A DNA stretch of 64,000 bases, taken from the NCBI GenBank assembly GCA_001898965.1, contig MKVW01000009.1, positions 1,656,479-1,720,478 on the forward strand. The letters run 5' to 3'. A program made the position numbers and the translations under genes. Position 1 is the stretch's first letter. Every line of letters starts with the position of its first letter. The DNA is from Rhizobiales bacterium 62-17. Its GTDB lineage: Bacteria > Pseudomonadota > Alphaproteobacteria > Rhizobiales > Beijerinckiaceae. The notes beneath the pieces were generated by a model. That model was not told where the DNA came from, ran no database searches, and saw only the letters and a program-made list of their open reading frames with translations. Below are positions 25,597 to 34,194 of this stretch, in pieces.

Positions 25597-26598
25597 TCAG
25601 CGATATTTTTTCGCCGCCGCCAGAAAGGCTTCATAGTCTTCCTTGGTCTTCGGTGAAGCGCCGACGATCTTGGGAATGACAGACGTCACCTGATCGAGAT
25701 AGCGCTTCGTTTCTTCCGGCGAGAAGGTGATCAGCTCTCCGCCACCTTTCTTCCAGGCCGCTTCGAGCTCGGTCTGGAATTTTGGTGCCATGCTGGTGAA
25801 CAAGGTTTCGTGCTTACGCGCTTCGTCACGCACGATGGCTTCCAGCTCCGGCCCCAGCGATTTCAAGAAGCGCCGATTGGTGAGGCCCGACACGATGGTG
25901 AACGAGCCCGGCAGGTAGGTGGCATATTTCGTGATGTCGAAATATTTGAAGGCGGCGATAACAGCCATATTGGCCATGGCGCCGTCGATAGCCTTGTTCT
26001 GCAAATTGGGCAGAACCTCGCCCAGCGGCAGCGAGAGGGGCGAGGCACCGAGCTTCAGGAAAGGCTCGTTATACATGGGCGAGCCGCCGGTGGTGCGCAG
26101 CTTCAGGCCCTTGAAGTCATCGATCGTCCGGATCGGCTTGTGCGTGGCGAGAACGATCTGGCCGCTGAGAAACGTGACCAGCGGTTCGACCCCCTGGGCC
26201 TCGCCGAAGCTCGCGAGCCTCTTGCGAATCTCGGGGTCGGCAAGAACCTTCTGGCCGTGTTCGGTGCTGTCGAAAAGGCCATTGGCATCGAGCGTCTGGA
26301 AACGCGGTTCAAGGCCGATATAGAAGCCGATGGCCGGGAAGGTCATCTCAATCGTTCCCATGGCGACGCCTTCGACGGTCGCCGGGATCTGGCCGAGCTG
26401 ATTCGCCGGATAGATTTCGACCTTGATTTTGCCCTTCGAGCGTTCTTCGACGCCGGCTTTGAAGGCCTTCATCCATTCATGCGTGACGTCATTGATAGTC
26501 GGCGACGACAGTTTCATCGTGAACTGTTGGGCCTGCGCGGTCTGCGTTATTGCGCAGATCGCCAGCCCTCCCAGAAGCCCCCTCAACCATGTTTTCAT
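25597..26598 (-). CDS. TRAP transporter solute-binding protein, DctP family (no DctQ/DctM nearby)
   Basis: A 333-residue periplasmic protein with a Sec signal peptide (cleavage near AQAQQF, about residue 23). DctP hallmarks: WMKAFKAGVEERSKGKIKVE, LRTTGGSPMYNEPFLKLGASP and the conserved arginine in GLKLRTTGG that salt-bridges a carboxylate ligand. So the ligand is probably an organic acid. ATG 26598 follows GGAGGGG. The membrane subunits DctQ and DctM are missing from the whole window, so it must work with a distant pair or serve as a sensor protein. It is the third gene of the FAH-VOC-dctP operon and likely binds the aromatic or keto-acid substrate. Confidence 0.92.
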   Translation of the reverse strand: MKTWLRGLLGGLAICAITQTAQAQQFTMKLSSPTINDVTHEWMKAFKAGVEERSKGKIKVEIYPANQLGQIPATVEGVAMGTIEMTFPAIGFYIGLEPRFQTLDANGLFDSTEHGQKVLADPEIRKRLASFGEAQGVEPLVTFLSGQIVLATHKPIRTIDDFKGLKLRTTGGSPMYNEPFLKLGASPLSLPLGEVLPNLQNKAIDGAMANMAVIAAFKYFDITKYATYLPGSFTIVSGLTNRRFLKSLGPELEAIVRDEARKHETLFTSMAPKFQTELEAAWKKGGGELITFSPEETKRYLDQVTSVIPKIVGASPKTKEDYEAFLAAAKKYR

Positions 26599-26626
26599 GC
26601 GTTCCCCTCCCATAACGGCTACTCGA

Positions 26627-27580
26627 TCAAGCCTCGTAATTGTGGATGAAATCCTCCGGCAGATTGGGCCCCCAGACGTAGAGCGAATCTTCCGGCGGAT
26701 GGTCGCCGGCCTGCCAGTCATGGTCGACCGGCACGAAGTCGATGTCGGCGGAATATTCGCTGTAGCTGCCCCAGGGATCGCGGATGTAGTGGAAATAATT
26801 GGAGCCGAGCACGTGGCGGCCTAGGCCCCAGCCACGATCGTAGCCCTTTTCCAGCATCAGCATGGCGCCGAGGCCCACATCCATGATCGAACCGACATCC
26901 CAGCTAAAATGGTGATGTCCTGGCGCGTTCGATTTGGCGAAGGCGACGAGATGGTGGTCGCTGCCGTGAATGCCATGCATGAAGGCGATGCCCTCGCCGG
27001 AGCGGTCGGACAGGCGCAGCCCCAGCACGCGACTGTAGAAGTCGATGGCGCGTGACACATCCGGCGTGAACAGCAAGGTGTGCGACAGGCGGCGCGGATG
27101 CACGCGGCCCGCGTCGCGGCGATAAGGGGCGCCGCGCTGGCCGCCCGGCACGGAAACCGCGGTGAATTCCGACTTGGCGCTGGGGGAGGATTTCTCCGCG
27201 ATCTTCGCTTCCAGCAGATTGCCGTCGGGGTCGCGGAACCAGATGCCGTTCGACTCCTGATCCTTCGGCGGATCGATGCGCGCCACGCCCTGGTCTTGCA
27301 GCCGTTTGGCGAACGGGGCGAAATCCTCCTCGAACAGACCGAAGGAGAAATAGCCGAATTTCTTGCGCGGCCCTTCGCCGATGCTCACCCATTTGTGCGG
27401 CGAGCCATGAGTATAGAGACCGAGATTATTGCCCTCTTCGCGCACATCGAGGCCAAAGCCGCTGTAAAAATCCTGCGCGTCTTTCAAATCGGGAACGACC
27501 ATGTGACAGCGGTCGAGCGAATGAATACCGAGCTCTCCTGGTCGGCGCGACGGTTGGATGAAACCATGGTTGGCAGTCAT
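26627..27580 (-). CDS. VOC-family extradiol (meta-cleavage) dioxygenase
   Basis: A 317-residue two-module VOC protein of the size of catechol 2,3-dioxygenases. Each half has the VOC pattern: HMVVPDLKDAQDFYSGFGL and SHTLLFTPDVSRAIDFYSRV. The second half keeps plausible iron ligands (His in RLSHTLLF, His in GHHHFSWD and Glu in SYSEYSAD), as expected for type I extradiol enzymes. It is 46 bases downstream of a fumarylacetoacetate-hydrolase-family gene, which would act on the ring-cleavage product, and 29 upstream of the TRAP binding protein. Substrate: a catechol-like or hydroxylated aromatic acid. GGAGG precedes the ATG. Confidence 0.88.
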   Translation of the reverse strand: MTANHGFIQPSRRPGELGIHSLDRCHMVVPDLKDAQDFYSGFGLDVREEGNNLGLYTHGSPHKWVSIGEGPRKKFGYFSFGLFEEDFAPFAKRLQDQGVARIDPPKDQESNGIWFRDPDGNLLEAKIAEKSSPSAKSEFTAVSVPGGQRGAPYRRDAGRVHPRRLSHTLLFTPDVSRAIDFYSRVLGLRLSDRSGEGIAFMHGIHGSDHHLVAFAKSNAPGHHHFSWDVGSIMDVGLGAMLMLEKGYDRGWGLGRHVLGSNYFHYIRDPWGSYSEYSADIDFVPVDHDWQAGDHPPEDSLYVWGPNLPEDFIHNYEA

Positions 27581-27625
27581 TTCACGTCCTCCTCATTCGT
27601 GTGTTCGTTCTGCCCCTCAGTCCCC

Positions 27626-28486
27626 TCAGACCTCGTCGACGACCGGGTTGCTGAGAATACCGATCTTATCAATTTCGATTTCGACGACGTCGCCAGCCTT
27701 CATATAAAGCGGCGGCTTGCGCGCCATGCCAACGCCAGAAGGTGTGCCGGTGACGATCAGGTCGCCGGCTTCCAGCGTCATCGCTTCGCTGATCGTCGCA
27801 ATCAAAGTCGCGACATCAAACACCATTTCGTCGATCATGGCACTCTGTACCACGGTGCGGTTGAGCCGCGTCTGGAGGCGCAGGCCTTTGCATCCGGGCG
27901 GCAGTTCGTCGGCGGTGACGAACCAGGGGCCGAACGCGCCGGTGCCATCGAAATTCTTGCCCACGGTCCATTGCGGCGTCTTCATCTGATAGTCGCGGAT
28001 CGAACCGTCATTGAAGATCGAATAGCCGATGACATGATCCAGCGCCGCGGCTTTGGCGATGTGCCGGCCGCCCTTGCCGATGACGGCGACGAGCTCACCT
28101 TCATAGTCGAGCTGGGTCGAAACCTTCGGTCGCACCATCGCTTCGTTGTGGCCGATGAAGCCCGTGGCGAAACGCGAAAAGAGCGTTGGATAGTCGGGTT
28201 GTTTGAAACCGCTTTCAGCCGAGTGGTCGGCATAGTTGAGGCCGACGCAAATGATCTTGCCGGAGCGGCGCAGTGGCGGCTTGATCGCCACCTTGCCCAG
28301 ATCGACGGGCGCACCGCCGAGCAGGGCCTCATGCGCGGCGCGCACAGCGCTCGGGCCTTTGGCGATCAGGTCGTCGAGAGGGCCGGGATAAAGCGGGTCG
28401 CTGGCTTTGCGCCCAATCCAGGCGCCATCCGCGCGGAGCGTTGCTAGTCCTTCGGTGGTGCCGTCTTGATAGGCCGTAAAGCGCAT
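27626..28486 (-). CDS. fumarylacetoacetate hydrolase (FAH) family protein
   Basis: A 286-residue FAH-superfamily hydrolase/decarboxylase. The metal site is visible: the DYEGELVAVIGK stretch with the E-x-E pair region, FNDGSIRDYQ, and TGTPSGVGMARKPP. These enzymes hydrolyse C-C bonds in the cleaved-ring products of meta pathways or tautomerise or decarboxylate them. It is first in the operon, divergent from a GntR/FCD regulator. A second FAH gene lies at 56921-57706 beside a gentisate-type dioxygenase; the two are only moderately alike and probably serve different rings. Confidence 0.92.
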   Translation of the reverse strand: MRFTAYQDGTTEGLATLRADGAWIGRKASDPLYPGPLDDLIAKGPSAVRAAHEALLGGAPVDLGKVAIKPPLRRSGKIICVGLNYADHSAESGFKQPDYPTLFSRFATGFIGHNEAMVRPKVSTQLDYEGELVAVIGKGGRHIAKAAALDHVIGYSIFNDGSIRDYQMKTPQWTVGKNFDGTGAFGPWFVTADELPPGCKGLRLQTRLNRTVVQSAMIDEMVFDVATLIATISEAMTLEAGDLIVTGTPSGVGMARKPPLYMKAGDVVEIEIDKIGILSNPVVDEV

Positions 28487-28534
28487 GGCTATCCCTTTCT
28501 TTTTCTGCGAGTCCTATCCCACGGGCGTGCGGAC

Positions 28535-28562
28535 TTGTCAAAAATAATATATTATCCATTAT
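28535..28562 (+). promoter_or_regulatory. candidate GntR promoter with a 12-bp AT palindrome
   Basis: TTGTCA (28535-28540) and CATTAT (28557-28562) are spaced as a -35/-10 pair for the GntR gene. Between them lies the perfect palindrome ATAATATATTAT at 28544-28555. A GntR/FCD dimer could bind here and control both divergent promoters. Confidence 0.45.
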
Positions 28563-28623
28563 CTCATCTATTTTGATTGGGAAGAGAGTTCGGCTACGAA
28601 CAAGGCCTTGCCAGGAGAAGCGC

Positions 28624-29328
28624 TTGAGCGGACCGACCGGAAACGAGACCAATCTGACCAAGGGGGCCTATGCTACCTTGCGGGCCGATCTTTTGGCCTG
28701 TCGTCTGCGGCCCAATGAAAAGCTCAACATCGCGGCGCTTTCGGCGCAGCTCGGCGTCAGCCTCGGAGCCGTGCGCGAGGCTCTGTCCCGGCTCACCTCG
28801 GATGGCCTGGTGACGGCGGAGACCAATCGTGGTTTTCGCGTTGCCGGCGTGTCGGAGGCGGATTTGCTCGATCTCACCAGCACGCGGATCGAATTGGAGA
28901 CCGCGTGTCTGCGCCGTGCCATTCGTGCCGGCGGCGTCGATTGGGAGGCGCAGGTCGTTTCCGCCCATCATCGGCTTTCACGCACGCCTGAGCGGACGGC
29001 GGATGATCTCGAACGGGTCAGCGAGGATTGGGCGGCCGCGCATAAGGATTTCCACGCCGCGTTGATCGCCGCTTGCGAAAGCCCATGGCGGATGCGCTTG
29101 CGCGACTTCCTCTTCGATCAGACCGAACGCTATCGTCGCCTGTCGGTTCTCGCGCCGCGCCAGGAGCGCGATCTTCCAGCGGAGCACCGTGCTTTGATGG
29201 AAGCCACGCTCGATCGCGCCGAGGAAACCGCCGTGGCGCTGCTCACGGCGCATTTGGACGCGACCGCCAGCCGTGTGCGTGCGCTGGTCGAGGAAGACAG
29301 CAAGGGCAAACTGCCTTTGGCCGGCTGA
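28624..29328 (+). CDS. GntR family regulator, FCD subfamily
   Basis: A 234-residue repressor-type protein: N-terminal winged helix (AYATLRADLLACRLRPNEKLN, then SLGAVREALSRL) and an FCD ligand domain with the metal-binding arginine/histidine pattern. FCD regulators usually sense organic-acid intermediates. It sits divergent from the FAH-VOC-dctP operon and is its obvious regulator. I start at TTG 28624, six bases after AGGAGA (28613-28618); a longer frame starting at another TTG (28573) has no such site. Confidence 0.85.
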   Translation: MSGPTGNETNLTKGAYATLRADLLACRLRPNEKLNIAALSAQLGVSLGAVREALSRLTSDGLVTAETNRGFRVAGVSEADLLDLTSTRIELETACLRRAIRAGGVDWEAQVVSAHHRLSRTPERTADDLERVSEDWAAAHKDFHAALIAACESPWRMRLRDFLFDQTERYRRLSVLAPRQERDLPAEHRALMEATLDRAEETAVALLTAHLDATASRVRALVEEDSKGKLPLAG

Positions 29329-29347
29329 ACAGGCGGCCAGGTATTTT

Positions 29348-29770
29348 TCAATATCCCCCAAGCCCGACGACGGCGCGCTTTTGAATCATGGGCGACGGCA
29401 TCATCGGAAAGAGGGCCCCGAGCTGATAGGGGAAAGTACCGCTCAGATCGTAGTTCAAAATCACGTGAAAGGCTGGCGACGGTGCCAGGCTGACCTGGGT
29501 CGTCATGGTCATGCGCTGCGAGCTGAGTAGCCCATAATTCGGCATCGCTCGGTTCACATAGCCGGAGGCCAGTGACTGGCGCTCGGCATTGGAGAGGCCG
29601 GCGACGGAGGCACGGGCTGCTTCGGAGGCGATCTGCCGCAGTTCGTGGTGGACACCGAAGATATAGCCCAGACAAACAATGCCCAGGAGGATCATGAAGA
29701 AAATCGGCGCGACGAGGGCAAATTCGACGGCCGTGACTCCCGATTGGTTCGACCAGAGATCTTTGCGCAT
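29348..29770 (-). CDS. TadE-like pilus assembly protein
   Basis: A 140-residue membrane-anchored minor pseudopilin of the TadE/TadG type: NQSGVTAVEFALVAPIFFMILLG has the family motif with the invariant glutamate, followed by one transmembrane helix and a soluble beta-rich tail. TadE proteins are made into Flp-type pili. No tadA, tadB, cpaC or flp gene is near, so this copy stands alone. ATG 29770 is chosen because it sits directly before the TadE motif and has AGAGAA upstream; the open frame to 29845 is less likely. Confidence 0.8.
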   Translation of the reverse strand: MRKDLWSNQSGVTAVEFALVAPIFFMILLGIVCLGYIFGVHHELRQIASEAARASVAGLSNAERQSLASGYVNRAMPNYGLLSSQRMTMTTQVSLAPSPAFHVILNYDLSGTFPYQLGALFPMMPSPMIQKRAVVGLGGY

Positions 29771-29984
29771 GGCGATTCTCTGCAAAAGGGCGCGGAACAC
29801 CGATGGACTCGATAGTATCCCATTGAGCCACGGCGTGACTAACAAGTCGCTAATCGAATCCGGAAGAGCGACGCTGCGGTTAAGTCTGGGTGTGGCCGAC
29901 CCGCCGGAAGAGGTTAACGCCCGTCAACCAACTGCGCGCGCTTTCGGCCAGCCTGGGAAGGCGCTGTCGTGGCGGTGGGTCCGG

Positions 29985-30209
29985 CTAGACTTTGGCTCTG
30001 GATCGGCTCGGACAAGGCCGCGCGACTTTGTCGGGCAGGTAGTTGCGTGTCGCGCCGCAGTGGCTGCACATCATTTTGATGCGCCACGGCCGGCCCATGA
30101 TGATCATGTGACTGGGATCGGCGGGAAGATTATTTTTCCATCCGCACGAATCGCAGGCAATGAAAGCGTTCATCCAAGTCGCGTGTAGAGAATGCGTTGC
30201 CAGTCGCAT
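29985..30209 (-). CDS. 74-residue putative zinc-ribbon protein
   Basis: Not matched to a named family. Two cysteine pairs, CDSCGW near the start and MCSHCGATR after a short arm, make a rubredoxin-like or zinc-ribbon knuckle. GGAGG lies eight bases before ATG 30209, which supports translation. No partner gene is evident. Could be a small regulator or a truncated piece of a larger ribbon protein. Confidence 0.5.
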   Translation of the reverse strand: MRLATHSLHATWMNAFIACDSCGWKNNLPADPSHMIIMGRPWRIKMMCSHCGATRNYLPDKVARPCPSRSRAKV

Positions 30210-30406
30210 CTTGAAAGCCTCCGGGCTTCCGATCTGACGGGTAACTGTATGACGCCGACTGTTATTTTTACGTGAAGGAAACGTGGATGCAAGTTAGCAT
30301 AAGGGTGAATGCAGTGCGTCATCACCTTCTTGTGTTGACCAACACGCGCTTACGAACGGCTCTGTAGAAATACCTTATGTATGGAAGACTGATAACGCGA
30401 CGCTGA

Positions 30407-30937
30407 TCAGCTTTTCACCGCGTCCTTCAGCTTGGCCAGGCCGGCTTCGAAATCTTTGCCGACCATCTTGTCCATGTTCATGAAGCTGCCGATGAGCTTG
30501 GTCATGAAGGATGCAGGTCCACGCATGGCCCAGGTGACGTTTGTGCCGCCGGCAACTGGCTGCAGCGTGAGCTCGGCCACGTTATGTGCTTCGAACGGCT
30601 GCTCGAAATCCAGTTTGATTGTGATGAGCGATGGCGGTTGCGTGTCGAGAATCTCCATGCGGCCCTTGCCGACGTTCTTGTTGCCTTCCCAGGCATAAGT
30701 GGCGCCCTTGCCATTGGACGCACCGCCGATCGTCCGCTTCATGTTCGGATCGCGGTGCTCATAAGGCGACCAGTCGGGCCACCTATTGAAGTCATTGATG
30801 AAGGCAAACAGCTTTTCCGCCGGAGCAGCGATGGTCAGCGAACGCTGCACCGAGAATGTATCTGGCCGGGTCCAGGCGTAGACGAGGATAGCGACGAACA
30901 CCACCAGGATGAGCAGAATGATTGCTGAAAGGCTCAT
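30407..30937 (-). CDS. SRPBCC-family (polyketide cyclase-like) membrane-anchored protein
   Basis: A 176-residue protein with one N-terminal transmembrane helix (MSLSAIILLILVVFVAILV) and an SRPBCC fold after it: SLTIAAPAEKLFAFINDFNRWPDWSPY, then the YAWEGNKNVGKG and later strands. SRPBCC domains bind hydrophobic ligands; a role is not known here. ATG 30937 follows AGGAGACGACC; the longer frame to 30988 lacks a good site. It is an isolated gene. Confidence 0.82.
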   Translation of the reverse strand: MSLSAIILLILVVFVAILVYAWTRPDTFSVQRSLTIAAPAEKLFAFINDFNRWPDWSPYEHRDPNMKRTIGGASNGKGATYAWEGNKNVGKGRMEILDTQPPSLITIKLDFEQPFEAHNVAELTLQPVAGGTNVTWAMRGPASFMTKLIGSFMNMDKMVGKDFEAGLAKLKDAVKS

Positions 30938-31069
30938 GGTCGTCTCCTGATTGCGCAGGATCTGTGCGAGAAGCGGAGCCTTGAGCAATGGCGCCTTGGG
31001 CTCCTCTCGATCGATTGTGCTACAGTTTAAGCTCTGCGGCGCAGGATCATAATGGATTTTCCATTGGTG

Positions 31070-31882
31070 TTAGCTCAGGCAAGCCTTGGGGCAGAGCGGA
31101 GCTCGGTCCAATAGTCGAGACAGCGCTTCGCCGTCGCCAGGCTTGCAGATCAGCCCGAGATAATATCGGTCGCGTGAGCCGAAGTCGGAAAGACCGCAGG
31201 ACGATGCCATGACCGTTTCGGCCTGAGACCATAAGGTCTGGATGACTTGCCGTGGCTGCGGCTTTTGCAGACCTTCCCAAGTCCTGGGCTGGCTCTTTCG
31301 CGCCGTCTCCACATAGGTCATCACGAAAGCCATCATGGCAGCCAGACCGTCGCGATGATCCACCTGACGATCGTTCCTGTGCAGGCTGTTCAGCGCGACG
31401 GCCGAATCCAGATCATGGCTGAAGGCATTCAGTTCATCGAGGAGGTAGAGAAAATCTTTCGCCGATGATACGCCGGTGGGGCGCAGATAATCATGGACGA
31501 AGATATCGCGTGTGGTGAACGCGCTGGCGATTTCGCTGGGCGCGAAGAATGCCGAGACCTCGTGCGGACGTTTGATGTCGCCGCCCTTGACCAAAGGAAA
31601 GGCGTCGCGTTCTTCGGTTAGGTTGTGCACGGATTCGTGCACGGCGGTCGATAGTCCAAGCTGGATATCGTCACAGCTCAGCCAACCCAGAAACAGTTTC
31701 TTGTCTTGCATCGCTTCGTAGATGGCAAAGCCGCGTGGCGAGAGACGCTGCAAGTCACGGATCGCTTTAGGGTGACAGTCTTGCTCGGCTGCGTGGCTCT
31801 CTAGCCTGATCGAAGAACTGCCGACGAAGACTGCCAGAAGGAGGGCCGAGATCATCGATGTCACTAGAACGATCTTGCGCAT
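31070..31882 (-). CDS. secreted or anchored protein with an HExxH motif
   Basis: A 270-residue protein with a signal-like N-terminus (MRKIVLVTSMISALLLAVFVG) and no close family I can name. At residues 82-86 it has HESVH, the zinc-peptidase HExxH pattern, followed by NLTEERDAF, so it may be a metallopeptidase or a peptidase-like scaffold. Cysteines at 36, 70 and near the C-terminus could form disulfides. GGAGG precedes the ATG by eight bases. It is divergent from the duplicated basic protein at 32190. Confidence 0.65.
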   Translation of the reverse strand: MRKIVLVTSMISALLLAVFVGSSSIRLESHAAEQDCHPKAIRDLQRLSPRGFAIYEAMQDKKLFLGWLSCDDIQLGLSTAVHESVHNLTEERDAFPLVKGGDIKRPHEVSAFFAPSEIASAFTTRDIFVHDYLRPTGVSSAKDFLYLLDELNAFSHDLDSAVALNSLHRNDRQVDHRDGLAAMMAFVMTYVETARKSQPRTWEGLQKPQPRQVIQTLWSQAETVMASSCGLSDFGSRDRYYLGLICKPGDGEALSRLLDRAPLCPKACLS

Positions 31883-32189
31883 GCATTCGGCCTCCGCCGT
31901 TGATTGATGCGCATATCCTCAAACCGATCAACTCAAAGGCGATCCATTCACGCTCTTCGGAGGATCGCAAGACCAGCAAGGTTAAAGCCGACATTGTGAG
32001 TAAAGAGCGCATAAATCTGAACGGACCAAAGCAATCTAAAATAGGGGAACTTTCGATTAAGCCCCAAAGATCGCACGTTTTTTGCTCGACTCGCCGATTT
32101 GCGAGGCATTTGCTGGCGGAAGCTTCGCTATTAGCGGCGGAGCCTTCTCGTAATGGACTTGCTTCCCTTAACAACCGGGAGAGTTGACC
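31883..32189. other. gene-free AT-richer divergent spacer
   Basis: These 307 bases separate two divergent genes for exported proteins. Base composition is visibly richer in A and T than the flanks, as expected of a double promoter region. I found no strong palindrome and no convincing coding region. Confidence 0.4.
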
Positions 32190-32900
32190 ATGATGAGTTC
32201 CCTGAAAAAAATGTCGGCTATCGCAGCCTTCGCGGGCGCCGCGATGCTGATGACATTTCCGATCTCGGCCGAAGCGCGTTGCACTAGCGTGAACTGCAAG
32301 AGCGGAGCACGCGTGCATACGAGCTACAGCTATCGAACCGTACAACAGCCGCGAAGCGTGACGCGCTATCGCGATGTCAACCGCATTCGCCATGTCAACC
32401 GGGTTACCCGTGTCGTCAATGTCACGCGTGTTCAGCCGGTGAACCGTGTCAATGTCGTAACCCGCGTTCACAATCGCACCGCGGTGATCAACCAAAATCA
32501 ATATGCCTCGCGGACGCAAAGGCTCGGCGCCCGGCATATCACCACCGGCAAGACGGTCCGTATCGCTCATGCGGCGGCACGTCCGAGTTCACGCACGGTC
32601 TATCGCTACAACACCGTGCAACGCGTCCACAATGTGACGCGGTATCGTGACGTCAACCGCACCCGCTACGTGCGTAACATCAACCGCCATGTCACCATCA
32701 CAAGGGTGCAGCCGGTGATCCGCACCAATGTGGTGACGCGCATTCACGAGCGCACTGTGGTCGTGCCGCGGACGCAATATGTTACGCGGACGCAGGTTCT
32801 GCCCGCTCGGACGGTCCGGACGGGCAAGACGATCCAGATCAATCATCGCGCCACGCGCCAGACCTATCATGGCCGCCGGATGCACACCGCCGCCAATTAA
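32190..32900 (+). CDS. secreted basic protein with two tandem 92-residue repeats
   Basis: I do not recognise this 236-residue protein. It has a signal peptide (cleavage about residue 28 near AEAR) followed by two repeats of period 92: VTRYRDVNR at 57 and 149, the TRVQPV block at 79 and 171, NVVTR at 88 and 180, TGKT at 119 and 211. Each is very rich in R, V, T, N, Y and H, with a few aspartates and glutamates, giving a strongly basic surface. It could bind nucleic acid, LPS or another polyanion in the envelope. The start at ATG 32190 follows GGGAGAG. Confidence 0.7.
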   Translation: MMSSLKKMSAIAAFAGAAMLMTFPISAEARCTSVNCKSGARVHTSYSYRTVQQPRSVTRYRDVNRIRHVNRVTRVVNVTRVQPVNRVNVVTRVHNRTAVINQNQYASRTQRLGARHITTGKTVRIAHAAARPSSRTVYRYNTVQRVHNVTRYRDVNRTRYVRNINRHVTITRVQPVIRTNVVTRIHERTVVVPRTQYVTRTQVLPARTVRTGKTIQINHRATRQTYHGRRMHTAAN

Positions 32901-32912
32901 ATGAAAGACGGG

Positions 32913-32945
32913 CCGCCGGTCTTGGCTTGAGGCCCGGACCGGCGG
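32913..32945 (+). terminator. hairpin after the duplicated protein gene
   Basis: A 9-bp inverted repeat (CCGCCGGTC at 32913-32921 and GACCGGCGG at 32937-32945) with a 15-base loop, starting 12 bases after the stop. No clear T-run, so only a possible terminator. Confidence 0.35.
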
Positions 32946-33113
32946 TTCTGCCGGTGACCCCAATTCCTTCTGCCATCCCCCTGTGTTAAAATGCTAAGAT
33001 CACGTTGATCTGATGGACGCTCCGTGGACGGCCCTCCAGTTTGGCGTTAAATGAAGGCAAAGGCCTCGGATAACAGGGGCCCGTTTGTGGACGGAAACAT
33101 CAGGGTCACTGTC

Positions 33114-34139
33114 ATGCACATTATCGATTCCCATTTTCATTGGTGGCCGCGCTCTGTTTTCGAAAAGCTGTGCAAGCGCACAGGTTTTCCCTCAGCTCAT
33201 GTGAACGAACGCGGCGGCTACACCGTCCGTCGTCATGCCGATGAGGCACATCCGCTGCCGAGCTGGAAGGAATGGCACGACCTCGACGATCAGCTCGCCC
33301 ATATGGATGGGCTTGGGCATCAGGTCGACGTCGTCTGCTCCATCGGTCCCATGTCGGTCTTTTTCTCGCAGCTTCCGGCCGAGGAAGGCCGCGACCTCGC
33401 CATGCACTGGAACGAGGAAATGGCCGGCGCGCAGCGCCGCTACCCCGGCCGTGTCTGGGCCAGCGCCGCCATTCCACTCGTCGATACCAAGATCGCGCTC
33501 GATGTTCTAGAACATGCGGTCGGCAAGCTCGGCCTGATGGGCGTCAATATTCCCGGCAGTATCGGCAGCGATGCGCGTATCGATGCGGAGCGGCTTGAAC
33601 CCTTCTATGCCCGGGTGGCCGAACTCGGCCTGCCGATGTTCCTGCATCCGACCGACGCCATCTTCGCCGATATGCTCGATGGGTATAATGGCGCTCTGCA
33701 TCTGAGCCTCGGCCGGGTGATCGAGGTCAGCGTGGCGGCCTCACGCCTTGTCCTGTCCGGCCTGATGGAGCGTCATCCCGGCCTCAAGGTGGTGATGTCG
33801 CACACCGGCGGCGCGCTGCCCTATCAGTCAGGTCGTATGGACAAGAACACCAAGGCCGCCAAGCTGCCGCGGCCGGCGAGCGAATATCTGCACCGCATGT
33901 ACACGGATACGGTGTCGCCCCATTCGGCAGGCATGAAATTCGCGATCGAATATTATGGCATCGACAATGTCATGTACGGTACGGACTATCCCTGCTGGGA
34001 TCCGGCCACCTGTCTGGCATTGCTGGAAGAGCTTAATCTGTCGGCGGAAGACAAGCAGAAGCTGTTCTATGACAACGCCCGCCGCATTCTGGGTCTCAAG
34101 GATCCGGTGGCGGACAAGAAGCTGGCCGCCGCCGAATAA
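33114..34139 (+). CDS. amidohydrolase of the aminocarboxymuconate-semialdehyde decarboxylase (ACMSD) class
   Basis: A 341-residue TIM-barrel amidohydrolase. The family metal motif HxH appears as DSHFHWWP near the N-terminus, followed by a metal histidine in LHPTDA, one in SHTGGALP, and the terminal aspartate in YGTDYPCWD. ACMSD-class members decarboxylate or hydrolyse cleaved-ring products, so a role in aromatic or heterocyclic breakdown is likely. ATG 33114 is preceded by AGGG at modest spacing; a frame starting at ATG 33051 is less well supported. A strong terminator follows. It is head-to-head in function, though convergent in direction, with the flavin monooxygenase and alpha/beta hydrolase genes. 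Confidence 0.85.
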   Translation: MHIIDSHFHWWPRSVFEKLCKRTGFPSAHVNERGGYTVRRHADEAHPLPSWKEWHDLDDQLAHMDGLGHQVDVVCSIGPMSVFFSQLPAEEGRDLAMHWNEEMAGAQRRYPGRVWASAAIPLVDTKIALDVLEHAVGKLGLMGVNIPGSIGSDARIDAERLEPFYARVAELGLPMFLHPTDAIFADMLDGYNGALHLSLGRVIEVSVAASRLVLSGLMERHPGLKVVMSHTGGALPYQSGRMDKNTKAAKLPRPASEYLHRMYTDTVSPHSAGMKFAIEYYGIDNVMYGTDYPCWDPATCLALLEELNLSAEDKQKLFYDNARRILGLKDPVADKKLAAAE

Positions 34140-34164
34140 GTTCAAACCAGTTTGTTTCGAGAGG

Positions 34165-34193
34165 CCGCGCCGTCATTGACGGCGCGGTTTTTT
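34165..34193 (+). terminator. intrinsic terminator
   Basis: A 10-bp GC-rich stem (34165-34174 with 34178-34187), ATT loop and six Ts right after. It closes the amidohydrolase transcript and lies just before the stop of the convergent flavin monooxygenase, so it may stop both. Confidence 0.92.
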
Positions 34194-34194
34194 G

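Noticed and set aside
25310-25636. 108-codon plus-strand frame in the egtB/dctP spacer
   Set aside because: No ribosome-binding site, runs into the convergent dctP gene and through the terminator hairpin.
27080-28447. Plus-strand open frame across the VOC and FAH genes
   Set aside because: Spans two well-supported minus-strand genes and lacks any motif.
31858-32187. 109-codon plus-strand frame in the spacer before the duplicated protein
   Set aside because: No family, weak start, sits in an AT-richer promoter region.
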